From contig JAKCPI010009427.1 in assembly GCA_023213315.1 (NCBI GenBank), positions 310,001 through 374,000 on the forward strand: DNA of 64,000 nucleotides, in the 5' to 3' direction. Positions 10,121 through 19,786 of the stretch are shown piece after piece. Each line of letters opens with the position of its first letter. The first letter of the stretch is position 1. Source of the stretch: Euborellia annulipes. Lineage: Eukaryota; Arthropoda; Insecta; Dermaptera; Anisolabididae. The position numbers and the translations under genes were made by a program. The notes under the pieces were generated by a model. It made no database searches, was not told the origin of the DNA, and saw nothing but the letters and a program-made list of their open reading frames with translations.

Positions 10121-10818
10121 TAACGTCATATGTCCTGGGAACTCTGGAACGGTCCCCCGTTCCGAGAAATGAAAATGTCATGGAAGTATATATCTTGCAA
10201 GGCAAACCTATGATCATATCTAAGCATACCCCTCGCTTTTTATTATACTGTAAGTAAGACAAGTTTCTGCTGAAATAGAAAAATAAACCTTTCAATAAAA
10301 ATTAAAAAATATTCTCTATTTGAAAAGTAGTTCTATTCCTCCTTCCCTAGACAATACTCACTTGCAAGACTACAAAATAATTTTTAAAATATCGACAAAA
10401 GGATCCATTCCTGTTTGTCGAGTTGGTCCTATTCATGTTGGTTGTTTATTGACACCGGTCTCTGGTTTTGAAGCCAGAACCGATCATAGTCACCCTCCCA
10501 TTCAATTGTTCGAGATTTTGCACCCCCAGTTATGATTAACCGTTAAATAACACACTGATTTTCTTCAAAGTTATTCATGTATTATCTCAAAAGAACATCT
10601 TCTTCTCATGGGATCTGTGCATTTATTACGCTTATATTTTTAAATTCCAGAAATGTTTTTTTTTTCCAAGATTATAATAATGCAATAGTTTCTCTTTGAT
10701 ATTGAACGGTTTTGAATGAAAGTCATTCACTCAGATAACATTCTAGACATTCTTATAAAAAAATGTGTACCAATGTGTCTGCTGCTATATCATACTTTAG
10801 CTACCTCTTATGATAAAG
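10121..10818. other. no gene recognised
   Basis: AT-rich sequence. The 71- and 85-residue ORFs here lack motifs, and the second runs into a DH hairpin, so neither is called. Confidence 0.4.
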
Positions 10819-10819
10819 A

Positions 10820-10970
10820 AAAAATCTGGTGTGATTGGCGCACAGCACACAACTTTCTCTTACCCTTCGGGAAAAGGAAGTTGTCCACCATGCTTGTCAC
10901 ACCAAATTTTTTATGTCGATATTTAGTTTCATATAGCACCTTAGTTCCTAAATTGATCACTTGCATTTCA
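10820..10970 (+). mobile_element. DH repeat, hairpin end only
   Basis: The foldback (about 10823-10907, centre TTACCC-TTCG-GGAA) and the first body words are present. The sequence departs from the family at about 10970. Confidence 0.75.
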
Positions 10971-11022
10971 TAAGTAAAAAAAAGTAAAAAATCAATTGAT
11001 TAAAAATTTCCATAGGCAAAAT

Positions 11023-11125
11023 TTGGTCACACCAGATTTTTTGTGTCGAGATATATTTAGTTTCCCATATCACCTTAGTTTCAAACTTGCATTTTAAATG
11101 TTGACTGCTTGAAATAAACTATGGT
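11023..11125 (+). mobile_element. DH repeat fragment, long subfamily
   Basis: Contains half a foldback (GGTCACACCAGATTTTTTG) plus GAGATATATTTAGTTTCCCA and GCATTTTAAATGTTGACTGC. It matches 15222-15318 in the same orientation. Confidence 0.7.
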
Positions 11126-11207
11126 ATATACATATCTCTCTCTCTGCAAACATTATCGTCTGTCTCTACTCTTTTTAAAATTCCTTTCCACCTTATCTTC
11201 GCATTTG

Positions 11208-11560
11208 GCCAATGTTAATTTCCTATAGGGATTTGTATGTTAATTTCGATTCAAAATGGGGTCCCCTTTGGAACTTTTTACACATTTAAAAAAAATTTTC
11301 CTATTCTTATGAATTTTTGTATTTATTTAGGATTCTCTATTGTGTATAAAATATCCAAATATGAGATTAAAATTTTGAAAAAATAACCATAGTTTATTTC
11401 AAGCAGTCAACATTTAAAATGCAAGTTTGAAACTAAGGTGCTATGGGAAACTAAATATATCTCGACACAAAAAATCTGGTGTGACCAGCACGGTGCACAA
11501 CTTTCTCTTACCGAAAGGGTAAGAGAAAGTTGTGTGCTGTGCGCCAGTCACACCAGATTT
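11208..11560 (-). mobile_element. DH repeat, hairpin-side part of long subfamily (left palindrome arm)
   Basis: Carries the long-subfamily words GTATGTTAATTTCGATTC and AGGATTCTCTATTGTGTATA, then AAGCAGTCAACATTTAAAATG. The foldback is at about 11474-11560, with nearly perfect central pairing CTCTTACCGAAAGGGTAAGAG. Confidence 0.8.
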
Positions 11561-11804
11561 TTTTTACTTTTTTTTTGTCATATTATGATTATAAAAACTT
11601 AAGTTTGACATTTTCTTTTTTTCGAAAACTCAATAGTTTTGAATTTAATCAACGAAAAAAAAGATAATTAAAAAAAAAAAAAACAAAAAAAAACGTAAAT
11701 ATAAACAAATTAATTTGTGGAAAGAAAATGGTTTTTTAGAGTTTTGAGAAAGTCATTCCCGAATTTTTTTACTTGAAAAACAAAAAAAATAGAAAGATGA
11801 AGGG

Positions 11805-11965
11805 AGAGAGGATGTCAGCCAAAAAAGGAGCCTCTATCGAATAAAAATCTCCAATTAGAAGACGTTTCGGGTTTAATTAGATAATTCCGAAACGTCTTCT
11901 AATTGGAGATTTTTATTCGATAGAGGCTCCTTTTTTGGCTGACATCCTCTCTCCCTTCATCATTG
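11805..11965. repeat. ~80-bp-arm near-perfect snapback (left copy)
   Basis: The arms run from GATGAAGGGAGAGAGGATG to CATCCTCTCTCCCTTCATC with a minimal loop around TTTAATTAGATAAT. The centre carries GAAGACGTTTCGGGT/CCGAAACGTCTTC. The GAAACGTC word recalls PLE ends, but no CTGANGA lies in register, so no ribozyme is called. A mirrored copy is at 14752-14920. Confidence 0.7.
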
Positions 11966-12395
11966 TAATCGCTGAACAGCCACTTCTCTTATCAACAAAA
12001 AAAAATAGAAATTTTAAACTAAGGAAGTTCAATTTTCGTTTGAAACCCAGAACCGTCAAGAACCTCCCGGACCTGGAGCAGCTGTATATTAATTAATATA
12101 CGGCCCCCTCCCCCCCTAACTAATCATGCACTACCATCTGTCTGTGTGTCTGTCTGTCCGTGATCAAAATACAATATGAAAGTTTTTATGTTAAGAATTG
12201 AAATATTTTTTTTTTTAAATAATAATTTTATTTCATAACTTTCACATTTATTTTACGTTCAAATGATAATATAACAACTTTTAAAATTTTATTTGTTAGA
12301 ATAAAAAATTATTAATTTCTTTATCATCATTTATAGGTAGCTTTTTGAGAAATGAGCATTTTTGTTTTTTAAATTAATATGGTTATCCACATTTA

Positions 12396-12534
12396 TACTA
12401 TTATATAAAAGACAAAGTCTGTCTGTCTGTTTGTAGGGCATAGACTCCGGACTACTGGACCGATTTTCATGGATTTTTTTAATGGTTAGAGAATTTCCCG
12501 GGGATGGTTTTAGGCTTTAATTATATCAAATTAG
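12396..12534 (+). mobile_element. Helitron 5' end (left palindrome arm)
   Basis: Reads TATACTATTATATAAAAGAC, then GTCTGTCTGTCTGTTTGTAG, CATAGACTCCGGACTACTGG and ACCGATTTTCATGG, which is the hallmark 5' terminus of arthropod Helitrons and is nearly the same as the start of the element at 30955. It joins directly to a DH body fragment, so only the terminus is present. Confidence 0.75.
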
Positions 12535-12764
12535 CTTTTTCAGTTTTTTTCGATTTTCTCGAAATTCACTCCAACTATTAAAATTCATAAATTAATTATT
12601 TTTTAAACTCTCTTTATAATGTATTTTCACATTTTGCTCTTGAAATTGTTTGGATCAAACTTTACTCTTGTACACTTCATAGGAAAAATGGTTACCATAA
12701 TAATAAAATATATATATTTTTCTATGTTTATAAATCTTATATCTTGAATTCTACGTGCCACAAA
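12535..12764 (-). mobile_element. DH body fragment (left palindrome arm)
   Basis: Contains CAGTTTTTTTCGATTTTCTC, GCTCTTGAAATTGTTTG and TTATATCTTGAATTCTA. It ends at the inner limit of the left arm without a foldback. The 62-residue minus ORF here is a chance reading. Confidence 0.7.
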
Positions 12765-12931
12765 TTTCTCCCTCGACCAGGTGCAATCCAGATGGACTAA
12801 TTGAGGAGACCTCAATTTTAATTAATTAATAAATTAAGAAATTTGTGGCGCCGTACTTCGGTCCATTTCTTCTGATGACCTATTTTGCTTTGCAACTGAG
12901 TTCATAAATGAACTTCATAAATCCAAATGTC

Positions 12932-13002
12932 GTGCTGAGGTCCAGTGGTAGGGCATTCTGAGTACAAATCGGAGGATCCGTGGTTCGACTCCCGACGGCA
13001 CA
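12932..13002 (+). other. tRNA-like sequence (pseudo-tRNA or SINE head)
   Basis: GTGCTGA at the start pairs with ACGGCAC at the end (6 of 7 acceptor pairs). The A-box region reads GTCCAGTGGTAGGGCA, close to the tRNA consensus TAGCTCAGTGGTAGAGCA. The B box TGGTTCGACTCCC is good, but the T-stem pairing is poor and no clear anticodon arm forms. It is probably a decayed tRNA-derived retroposon. Confidence 0.5.
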
Positions 13003-13120
13003 CCCTTATTTTTTCGGATACATGAATTAATAAATATTTTATTAAAAAAAATATATGGTGTCACTAGTCGTACAGCACACAAATTTCTCTTACATTTAGT
13101 AATTTAAAGTTGTGTTCTGT

Positions 13121-13553
13121 CAGGATGCGCAGGGACTTTGCAGTCAGGAGATTAAATAAAAAAAATCTTTTATTTAATTTCTATTTGCCGACGTTTCGGT
13201 CGCCAATCACGACTTTCATCAGGACAAATATTGTCAATTATACACGATCTTAGGTAGTTTAATATTCATTGCAATTAAATACAATTACTCTCTAAATAAA
13301 AGACCTCCAAGCTGCAAGTAAATGATAATATTTTTGTACATATCAAAGTAGAGAGAAATTGTATTTAATTGCAATGAATATTAAAAAACCAAAGATAGTG
13401 TATAATTGACAATATTTGCCCTGATGAAAGTCGTGATTGGCGACCGAAACGTCGGCAAATAGAAATTAAATAAAATATTTTTTTATTTAATCTCCGGGCT
13501 GGAAAGTCCCTGCGCATCATGACTAAATCTCCACAGCCATAAAACATCCATTT
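13121..13553. mobile_element. Penelope-type palindromic insertion with 12-bp TSD
   Basis: An inverted-repeat unit of ~433 bp. The left arm contains GCCGACGTTTCGGTCGCC (13187-13204) and the right arm contains its inverse (13439-13456). The flanks GTTGTGTTCTGT (13109-13120) and GTTGTGTCCTGT (13554-13565) look like a target duplication with one mismatch, placed inside a DH foldback. The outer arms end GATGCGCAGGGACT / AGTCCCTGCGCATC. The structure matches the inverted terminal-repeat organisation known for PLEs. The 69-residue minus ORF (13365-13574) is not a recognised PLE protein. Confidence 0.65.
13421..13455 (+). ncRNA. hammerhead-ribozyme-like core
   Basis: Order seen: CTGATGA (13421-13427), a GTCG/CGAC stem with a 7-base loop (13430-13444), then GAAAC (13446-13450) and GTC. 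This is the order of a type I hammerhead. The stem III strand is only AC/GU with no loop, so any activity would need a dimer or tandem arrangement. Unpaired bases between CTGATGA and stem II also argue for caution. The mirror copy on the minus strand has CTGATGA at 13222-13216. Confidence 0.45.
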
Positions 13554-13686
13554 GTTGTGTCCTGTGCTTGTCACACCAGAGTCGAGATATATTTATAATA
13601 GTTCCCGACAGTACGACCTACATTAGATAGAATTCAAGATATAAGATTTATAAACATGGAAAAATATATATATTTTATTATCATGG

Positions 13687-14003
13687 CAGTGGCGTACCGA
13701 GGGGGGGGGGGCGGTCCGCCCCAGGCCCCGAGCCAGCATAGGCCCCCAAATATTTATAAAAAAAATTTAATGAAAATTTCTCATTGAGAGGCCCCGGGGC
13801 CCCCAGGGCTCAAATGAAAACTGAAAAATTTAGTTAAAGAAAAAAGATTTAATTAAAATTTCTCTTTGACAGGCTCTGATCCCTTGGGGTTCAGGTATAT
13901 ACGGTATTTTAAAAATATTTTTGTGTATGGAGGAGAGGGATATTTAAAGATGAGCACCCCCCCCCCCCCGCCCCAGGCCCCCAACTGCCTCGGTACGCCT
14001 CTG
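13687..14003. mobile_element. hAT-type MITE, 317 bp, exact 8-bp TSD
   Basis: TIRs CAGTGGCGTACCGAGG and CCTCGGTACGCCTCTG. TSD TATCATGG at 13679-13686 and 14004-14011. Inside are long G and C runs (GGGGGGGGGG at left, CCCCCCCCCC at right) and AT-rich spacer. No transposase is present. It occurs only in the right arm of the 4.3-kb palindrome, so it inserted after the inverted duplication or was not copied by conversion. Confidence 0.9.
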
Positions 14004-14159
14004 TATCATGGTAACCATTTTTCCTATGAAGTGTACAAGAGTAAAGTTTGATCCAAACAATTTCAAGAGCAAAATGTGAAAATACATTATAAAGAGAGTT
14101 TAAAAAATAATTAATTTATGAATTTTAATAGTTGGAGTGAATTTTGAGAAAATCGAAAA

Positions 14160-14318
14160 AAACTGAAAAAGCTAATTTGATATAATTAAAGCCTAAAACC
14201 ATCCCCGGGAAATTCTCTAACCATTAAAAAAAAATCCATGAAAATCGGTCCAGTAGTCCGGAGTCTATGCCCTACAAACAGACAGACAGACTTTGTCTTT
14301 TATATAATAGTATAAATG
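14160..14318 (-). mobile_element. Helitron 5' end (right palindrome arm)
   Basis: Inverse copy of 12396-12534: CCATGAAAATCGGTCCAGTA, CAGACAGACAGAC and GTCTTTTATATAATAGTATA. The differences from the left-arm copy are few and small. Confidence 0.75.
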
Positions 14319-14751
14319 TGGATAACCATATTAATTTAAAAAACAAAAATGCTCATTTCTCAAAAAGCTACCTATAAATGATGATTAAAGAAATTAATAA
14401 TTTTTTATTCTAACAAATAAAATTTTAAAAGTTGTTATATTATCATTTGAACGTAAAATAAATGTGAAAGTTATGAAATAAAATTATTATTTAAAAAAAA
14501 AAAAAAATATTTCAATTCTTAACATAAAAACTTTCATATTGTATTTTGATCACGGACAGACAGACACACAGACAGATGGTAGTGCATGATTAGTTAGGGG
14601 GGAGGGGGCCGTATATTAATTAATATACAGCTGCTCCAGGTCCGGGAGGTTCTTGACGGTTCTGGGTTTCAAACGAAAATTGAACTTCCTTAGTTTAAAA
14701 TTTCTATTTTTTTTTGTTGATAAGAGAAGTGGCTGTTCAGCGATTACAATG

Positions 14752-14920
14752 ATGAAGGGAGAGGGATGTCAGCCAAAAAGGAGCCTCTATCGAATAAAAA
14801 TCTCCAATTAGAAGACATTTCGGGTTTAATCTAGATTAAACCCGAAACGTCTTCTAATTGGAGATTTTTATTCGATAGAGGCTCCTTTTTTGGCTGACAT
14901 CCTCTCTCCCTTCATCTTTC
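14752..14920. repeat. ~80-bp-arm snapback (right copy)
   Basis: Mirrored copy of 11805-11965, with small differences such as GAAGACATTTCGGG in one arm in place of GAAGACGTTTCGGG. Confidence 0.65.
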
Positions 14921-15138
14921 TATTTTTTTGTTTTTCAAGTAAAAAAATTCGGGAATGACTTTCTCAAAACTCTAAAAAACCATTTTCTTTCCACAAATTA
15001 ATTTGTTTATATTTACATGTTTTTTTTTTTTTTTTTAATTATCTTTTTTTTCGTTGATTAAATTCAAAACTATTGAGTTTTCGAAAAAAAGAAAATGTCA
15101 AACTTAAGTTTTTATAATCATAATATGACAAAAAAAAG

Positions 15139-16147
15139 TAAAAAAAATCTGGTGTGACTGGCGCATAGCACACAACTTTCTCTTACCCTTTCGGTAAGAG
15201 AAAGTTGTGCACCGTGCTGGTCACACCAGATTTTTTGTGTCGAGATATATTTAGTTTCCCATAGCACCTTAGTTTCAAACTTGCATTTTAAATGTTGACT
15301 GCTTGAAATAAACTATGGTTATTTTTTCAAAATTTTAATCTCATATTTGAATATTTTATACACAATAGAGAATCCTAAATAAATACAAAAATTCATAAGA
15401 ATAGGAACATTTTTTTTAAATGTGTAAAAAGTTCCAAAGGAGACAAAAGGGGTGGAATCGAAATTAACACGCAAATCCCCATAGGAATTTAACATTGGCT
15501 TTATGGAAGGAAAAGCCGGAAAATAAATGTGAAAAATCTGAAATACATCCGTAAAGTGTACTTCAAACAATCTTCACGAAAAATTTCAGTAATATACTTT
15601 TTAAAGAGCATCTAATTTGATTGATTTATATGAATTTTAATCGAAAAAGAAAAAGATTTATATTCTGTTACCATGGCAACCATTTCTCCTACCTTTTTCC
15701 TATGAAGTACAAGAGTAAAGTGTGCTTCAAAAGATCTCAAGGGCAAAATGAGAATATACATTTTAAAGACCTTCTAAAAAATAATTGATTTTTGAGTTTT
15801 AAACAAAATTGTTGGAGCGAATTTTGAGAAAATCAAAAAAAAAAAAAAACTGAAAAAGTACATCAGGAAAGTACTAGTACTTTTTGGCCGATTTTGTTTA
15901 AAAGCTAATTTTCACGAATTCGGAGGGTGCCTAACTTAAATATAAAATTTCACCCTCCTAGCTCATTTTCTTCATGGTCAAAAATGTCCACACACACACA
16001 CAGACCAATTTGCGGGACCCACTTTTTTGGACTCAGGGGACCTCAAAACATGTATATCCATCAAAATCTCGACATCGAATTTTTGACATGATTGCAATAC
16101 TTTCTCTCTCTATATATTTCATATATAGAGTAAGAGAAAGTAAAAAT
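15139..16147 (+). mobile_element. DH repeat, complete long-subfamily copy
   Basis: The foldback is at 15147-15232 (centre CTCTTACC-CTTTC-GGTAAGAG), followed by the long-subfamily insert (15281-15600), then TTACCATGGCAACC, the AGTACTAGTACT palindrome, an ACACACACACAGACC tract at about 15991-16007, and the tail ACTTTCTCTC ... AGAGTAAGAGAAAGTAAAA. Its first ~360 bp belong to the right arm of the large palindrome. An 83-residue minus ORF at 15319-15570 lies wholly in the repeat and is not a gene. Confidence 0.85.
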
Positions 16148-16984
16148 TTTATATAGTTATAATAATTTTAAACAAATTCATTTCACCCTTGAATAAAATA
16201 AACCCAATTATAATTATAACCAAAGGAGTAAAAAGGAGTGGAAGATTAGCATAGATCGGGTAACTCATGTTCACTCACTAAATATGACTCCTTCCGCGGG
16301 TAAATTCTAATTTTGTTTTGTGTGACTAACGATACGTCGCGGTGATAGGGATGCTCACTCACCAGGCGCCAGCCGTTAGCCCAGAATTCTAGACATATTT
16401 ATATATTTTTACACACCAATGCATTTCCAGAGGTACTTGTAAATTTTAGATATTAAGTAAAGAATAGGCCTATATTTTTTTTTTTAAATTCTATCCTTTT
16501 AAGCTCACGTTTCGGTCTGAAGCTACTAATCTGAGTCAAAACCGATACGTCCGCATTAAAAAAATATAAATCCAATATTTTTAAGTAATAGTAAATAAAA
16601 ATATCTGAAATATTCATATTTTTATTTTTTTTTTCAGAACATTGTCTTCAGTGCCTTCTCATCTTCATCCTTCGATACCGTTTTTAGACTTCAAGACTGC
16701 TCTTCTAAATAGGCCTACATCATCGGTATGTTCATCAGTCTCTTTAAAACATGGAATTAATATTAATTTGAAAAGTGTTGGTTCAATTTCCGGCGGTGGA
16801 TGATTTTTTTCCCGTTTTTGAGTTAATAAATATTGTATCTGTATAATTAATATTCGCTATTAGAGTTTGTGCTCAGGTTATTCTAGAGAGTTCCTGTCAA
16901 AAATTAAATATGTTGTTAATTTTTTATTTTAAATACCTTTGACACAAATTAATTAATTAAAAATTTATGTGCAATTTCCTGCTT
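16148..16984. other. no gene; one PLE-end-like scrap
   Basis: AT-rich. At about 16503-16556, CTCACGTTTCGGTCTGAAGC and ACCGATACGTCC form an eroded inverted pair resembling the CGAAACGT ends of Penelope-type repeats. Nothing else could be supported. Confidence 0.4.
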
Positions 16985-17282
16985 GCATAAGGAGGGACGT
17001 GGCTTATCGGATTAGCGGGGGCTTAGTAATTCGAGGTAAAATTGGACTCGAGTTCGAATCCGGCTTGCCGTAAAAATTCAACCAAGTCGAGCGTCTCTAC
17101 TGGAGCAATGGGAATATTATCCCCTCTAGTTCAAGGCACCTAGGGCCTGAGGAATGGGCATAATCAATTCCTAGATTGATCCTCTATTGGGGCCTTGTTC
17201 CCGGAGAGTGATACAGGGAGCACAAAAGATCTATAAGGCCGCAGTGCAGAGAAGCCCTACAACATCAAATCAATCAATCCTG
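16985..17282 (+). mobile_element. tRNA-derived SINE
   Basis: The Pol III A-box-like GTGGCTTATCGGATTAGCG (about 16999-17017) and the near-consensus B box GAGTTCGAATCC (about 17050-17061) form the tRNA-like head. A unique body follows (CTACTGGAGCAATGGGAATA, GTTCCCGGAGAGTGATACAG, GTGCAGAGAAGCCCTACAAC). The 3' end is the simple tail CATCAAATCAATCAATCC, typical of SINEs mobilised by a LINE. No ORF is expected. Confidence 0.7.
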
Positions 17283-17357
17283 CTCGCTTATCTGTGTTCG
17301 TCATGTAGGGGTTCTGTCTCAGCTCTCTCTTCTCCACTTATAATGAATATATGAATT

Positions 17358-18287
17358 TTTTTAACTTTCTCTTATCTATATAAGAGAGAAAGTATTGGTT
17401 TTATGTCAAAAATTCGATGTCGAAATGTTGATGGAAATACATGCTTTGTGGTCCCCTGAGTCTAAAAAAGTGATTCCCGCAAAATAGTTTATCAGTTTCT
17501 ATGTCTGTCTGTGTTCTTCTCTCCTAGCCTTATTCCCACGATGCGGGGTCGGCGGACCACACTCTTTCCCTCCAACCCTACCATGCGTTTTGAGACCGGA
17601 AGAAATAGAACAGGCCGGCCCGCCTCACGGTCTGTCGCCTGTTGAAAAAAGAAAGGAAGAGACAGACATACAAAGAACAGGACTGCCTGTCCCAGCTCGG
17701 GTAGCTCGTGGTCGCCATCCACGTACCCACAAGATGTGGGCCCCTGAGCGATATGTCTGCCTGTGTTCAATTTATTTTAATTTTCCATGAAGAAATTGAA
17801 CTACGAGTTTGAAATTTTATATTTAACCCCTGAAGCGAAGAAATTAAGTTTTTGAACAAAATCGCCCTGAAAGTACTAGTACTTTACTAATAGACTTTTT
17901 CAGTTTTTTATTCTCAAAATTCGCTCTAACGATTTTGATTAAAATTCATAAATCAATTATTGTTTTAGCTGCTTTTTCAAATGTACTAGTATATACCCAT
18001 TTTGCTCTTGAAATTGTTTGAAGGCCACTTTACTTTCGTACTTCATAGAAGAAATGGTTGCCATGACAACAAATTATAAATATAAAATATTTAATATATT
18101 TATTTAATATAAAATGTTTTATGCTTATAAATTTTACATCTTGAATTCTATTTCTGAATATCGGCAGAAACTAATTACAGTATACGTCAACACAAAAAAA
18201 TCTGGTGTGACAAGCATAGAACACAACTTTCAACTACCGAAGGTAAGAGAAAGTTGTGTGCTATGCGACCAGTCACACCAGATTTTT
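17358..18287 (-). mobile_element. DH repeat interrupted by a SINE
   Basis: The tail hairpin AACTTTCTCTTATC ... AGAGAGAAAGTATTGG is at 17362-17398, the foldback at 18199-18285. The GTCTGTCTGTG tract is the target of a 236-bp SINE. The body words ACTAGTACTTTACTAATAG and GCCATGACAAC are present. Confidence 0.85.
17517..17752 (-). mobile_element. SINE-like retroposon, family S (my label), 16-bp TSD
   Basis: Read on the minus strand it begins CGCTCAGGGGCCCACATC, contains GGATGGCGACCACGAGCTAC, and ends CCCCGCATCGTGGGAATAAG followed by an AGGAGAGAA tail. The flanks ATGTCTGTCTGTGTTC (17501-17516) and ATGTCTGCCTGTGTTC (17753-17768) are a 16-bp target duplication with one mismatch, the mark of LINE-type retroposition. 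Related copies are at 29521, 30057 and 35660. The overlapping 92- and 66-residue ORFs on opposite strands are artefacts of the SINE. Confidence 0.8.
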
Positions 18288-18413
18288 TAATTTTAAAAAC
18301 AATTAGTAAAATGAATTAAATTTTTTTTTATACAAATTAATTACTTAACTAGATAGAGCTTTTTTTTTTTGAAAAATTTGGAGTTTTTTTTTTTCAAATA
18401 TCACCAGAATTAG

Positions 18414-18540
18414 CCAGTCAATATATCGTTTAAGATTCCGCAGCGAAACCGGGAAGTGAGTGTTTCGAGTCTAGGGCGTGATTTGTCCAATCAATACACA
18501 AACTCATCTCGCAAATTGTCCTTATCTTAAACAAAAATTA
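18414..18540. mobile_element. deleted relative of the 9868-10120 TIR element
   Basis: Shares the left flank CAGTCAATATATCGTTTAAG and the right end ATCTTAAACAAAAATT with the 9.9-kb element. The interior has shrunk and keeps a B-box-like GTTTCGAGTCT. Noncoding. Confidence 0.55.
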
Positions 18541-19280
18541 TAAAATTGTAAATTTTTAAGATGGAATTTGATTCATAGCCTAAAACGGGGGAGTACTTTT
18601 ATATATAAATAAATAAATAATTACATTTATTAACGACCCGAGGGACCAGTGATCGGTGGCAAGATCCAAACAATCACAATATTTATAACCTTTATATAAT
18701 TAAGAAGCTTAAAAAAAAACAAAAAAAAAAACAGAAATGTGTGCATATTAACAAACAACTGTCTATTTCATTTGAAAGGTTCCAGCAAATTAATTAAAGG
18801 AAAAAAATTAAATATTCTTTAACACAATGATTACTAATTTAATTATCTATAAGATATAGACAGGATTTTTTTAAAAATATATTTTATTTAATGTGATTAG
18901 GCCTAATCTAAAAAAAAAAAAATTCGAAAATCAAAACAAGGGCTTCGATAAGTTGTAGATATTTTAAATAGCTTTAATTTAAAAAAAAATTTAGGTCGAT
19001 AGCTTCAAAATTGGGGCCGCTGGAATCTCTCAAAATTTCTCAAAAAATAAATGATCTTATAAGTTGCTACTCCAACATCTCAGATAGCTAATTGTTTGTG
19101 AAAAAAATCATTTTTTTTTAACTCGAAGGTTAAATATGTTCTTGTTTACTATATTGATGATTAGCAGTCGGATAAGTTTGTTAGTTGACTAGAAGTGAAG
19201 CAACCTGCCCTTAGTGATTTTCTTATTATTTTAACAATTAATTACTTCTCTATTCAAAGATTAAAAATTGTATCTAAATA
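18541..19280. other. AT-rich DNA, nothing recognised
   Basis: No feature supported apart from short A and T tracts. Confidence 0.45.
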
Positions 19281-19512
19281 CAGTAGAACCTCGCTTAGCA
19301 AGCACCTCTCTTCACATAACGAGCAAAACAAATTGTCAAAGATTGACTTACTTAACGACGTTTCGCATAGCGAGTTGCTAGGAGAGGGGAAGTCCCAGAT
19401 TGGGCGCATGTTACATGAATATATGCCATGGGGAGAATGTTTGTTCGAACAGTGTTTCACTTTACGAGTACAATTCCGGAATTAATTATACTAGCTAAGC
19501 GAGGTTCCACTG
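19281..19512. mobile_element. pogo/Tigger-type MITE, 232 bp
   Basis: The TIR CAGTAGAACCTCGCTTAGC at left pairs with GCTAAGCGAGGTTCCACTG at right, and a TA dinucleotide flanks both sides (19279-19280, 19513-19514), as for Tc1/mariner-pogo elements. The interior keeps GAGCAAAACAAATTGTC and GACGTTTCGCATAGCGAG, words that recur in the larger relative at 24070-25341. The overlapping 96- and 68-residue ORFs are chance. Confidence 0.85.
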
Positions 19513-19733
19513 TATTCTTCATATTTTATTATTACAATTAATATTTTTCAGTTGCTCGAATATAGGCACTCTCGAATGATCATTTCACAGATTTTTCTAT
19601 TATTTACTGCAGAACTATTCTAAAATAGATCACTCATTAACAGTTGTTAATTCTCTTTAGAAATTAACAAATGTGTATGCGTGATACGCTCTGGAGAAAT
19701 AAAAAAAAATAGTGAGTTGATCCTCAGTTTACG

Positions 19734-19786
19734 TTTTTTTCTAGACCTATAATGACCAGTGGTCACATGCAGTCAGGAAGAATATA
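19734..19786 (-). mobile_element. LINE 3'-end fragment
   Basis: A minus-strand fragment matching the 3' untranslated end of the LINE at 24.2-24.96 kb (ACCTATAATGACCA, GTCACATGCAG, CAGGAAGAA). It is heavily 5' truncated and its A tail is reduced to T-rich sequence at 19734-19740. Confidence 0.65.

Larger units (their letters stand above)
13045..14160 (+). mobile_element. DH repeat interrupted twice (right palindrome arm and spacer)
   Basis: The foldback begins at about 13050 (ATGGTGTCACTAG) and its other arm resumes at 13554-13580 (GTGCTTGTCACACCAGA) after a Penelope-type insertion. The body continues GTCGAGATATATTTATAATAG ... ATGGAAAAATATATATATTT, is split by a hAT element at 13687-14003, and then runs TAACCATTTTTCCTATGAAG to GAAAAAGCTAATTTG, where it meets the inverted Helitron end. 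Confidence 0.7.
11208..15506. repeat. large composite palindrome (arms ~1.55 kb)
   Basis: The left arm is about 11208-12764. The right arm is about 13629-15506 and is longer only because a 317-bp hAT element with its duplicated 8 bp sits in it. Read inwards, both arms hold the same series: DH long-subfamily half, foldback, unique AT-rich segment, an internal snapback, unique segment, Helitron 5' end, then a DH body fragment. The arms differ by scattered substitutions and small indels only. The spacer (about 12765-13628) contains other nested repeats. It looks like a single inverted duplication of a composite block. Confidence 0.85.

Noticed and set aside
9861..10295. 144-residue ORF on the minus strand, the longest single reading in the window
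   Set aside because: It spans the TIR element and tRNA-like block, has no domain or splice context, and overlaps ORFs on the other strand and in another frame; its length is explained by the GC-rich patch.
11805..11965. Hammerhead in the GAAACGTCTTC snapback
   Set aside because: GAAACGTC is present but there is no CTGANGA in register, so the core is missing.
19195..19485. 96-residue ORF on +
   Set aside because: Lies over a pogo/Tigger MITE with exact TIRs and TA flanks; no transposase motif.
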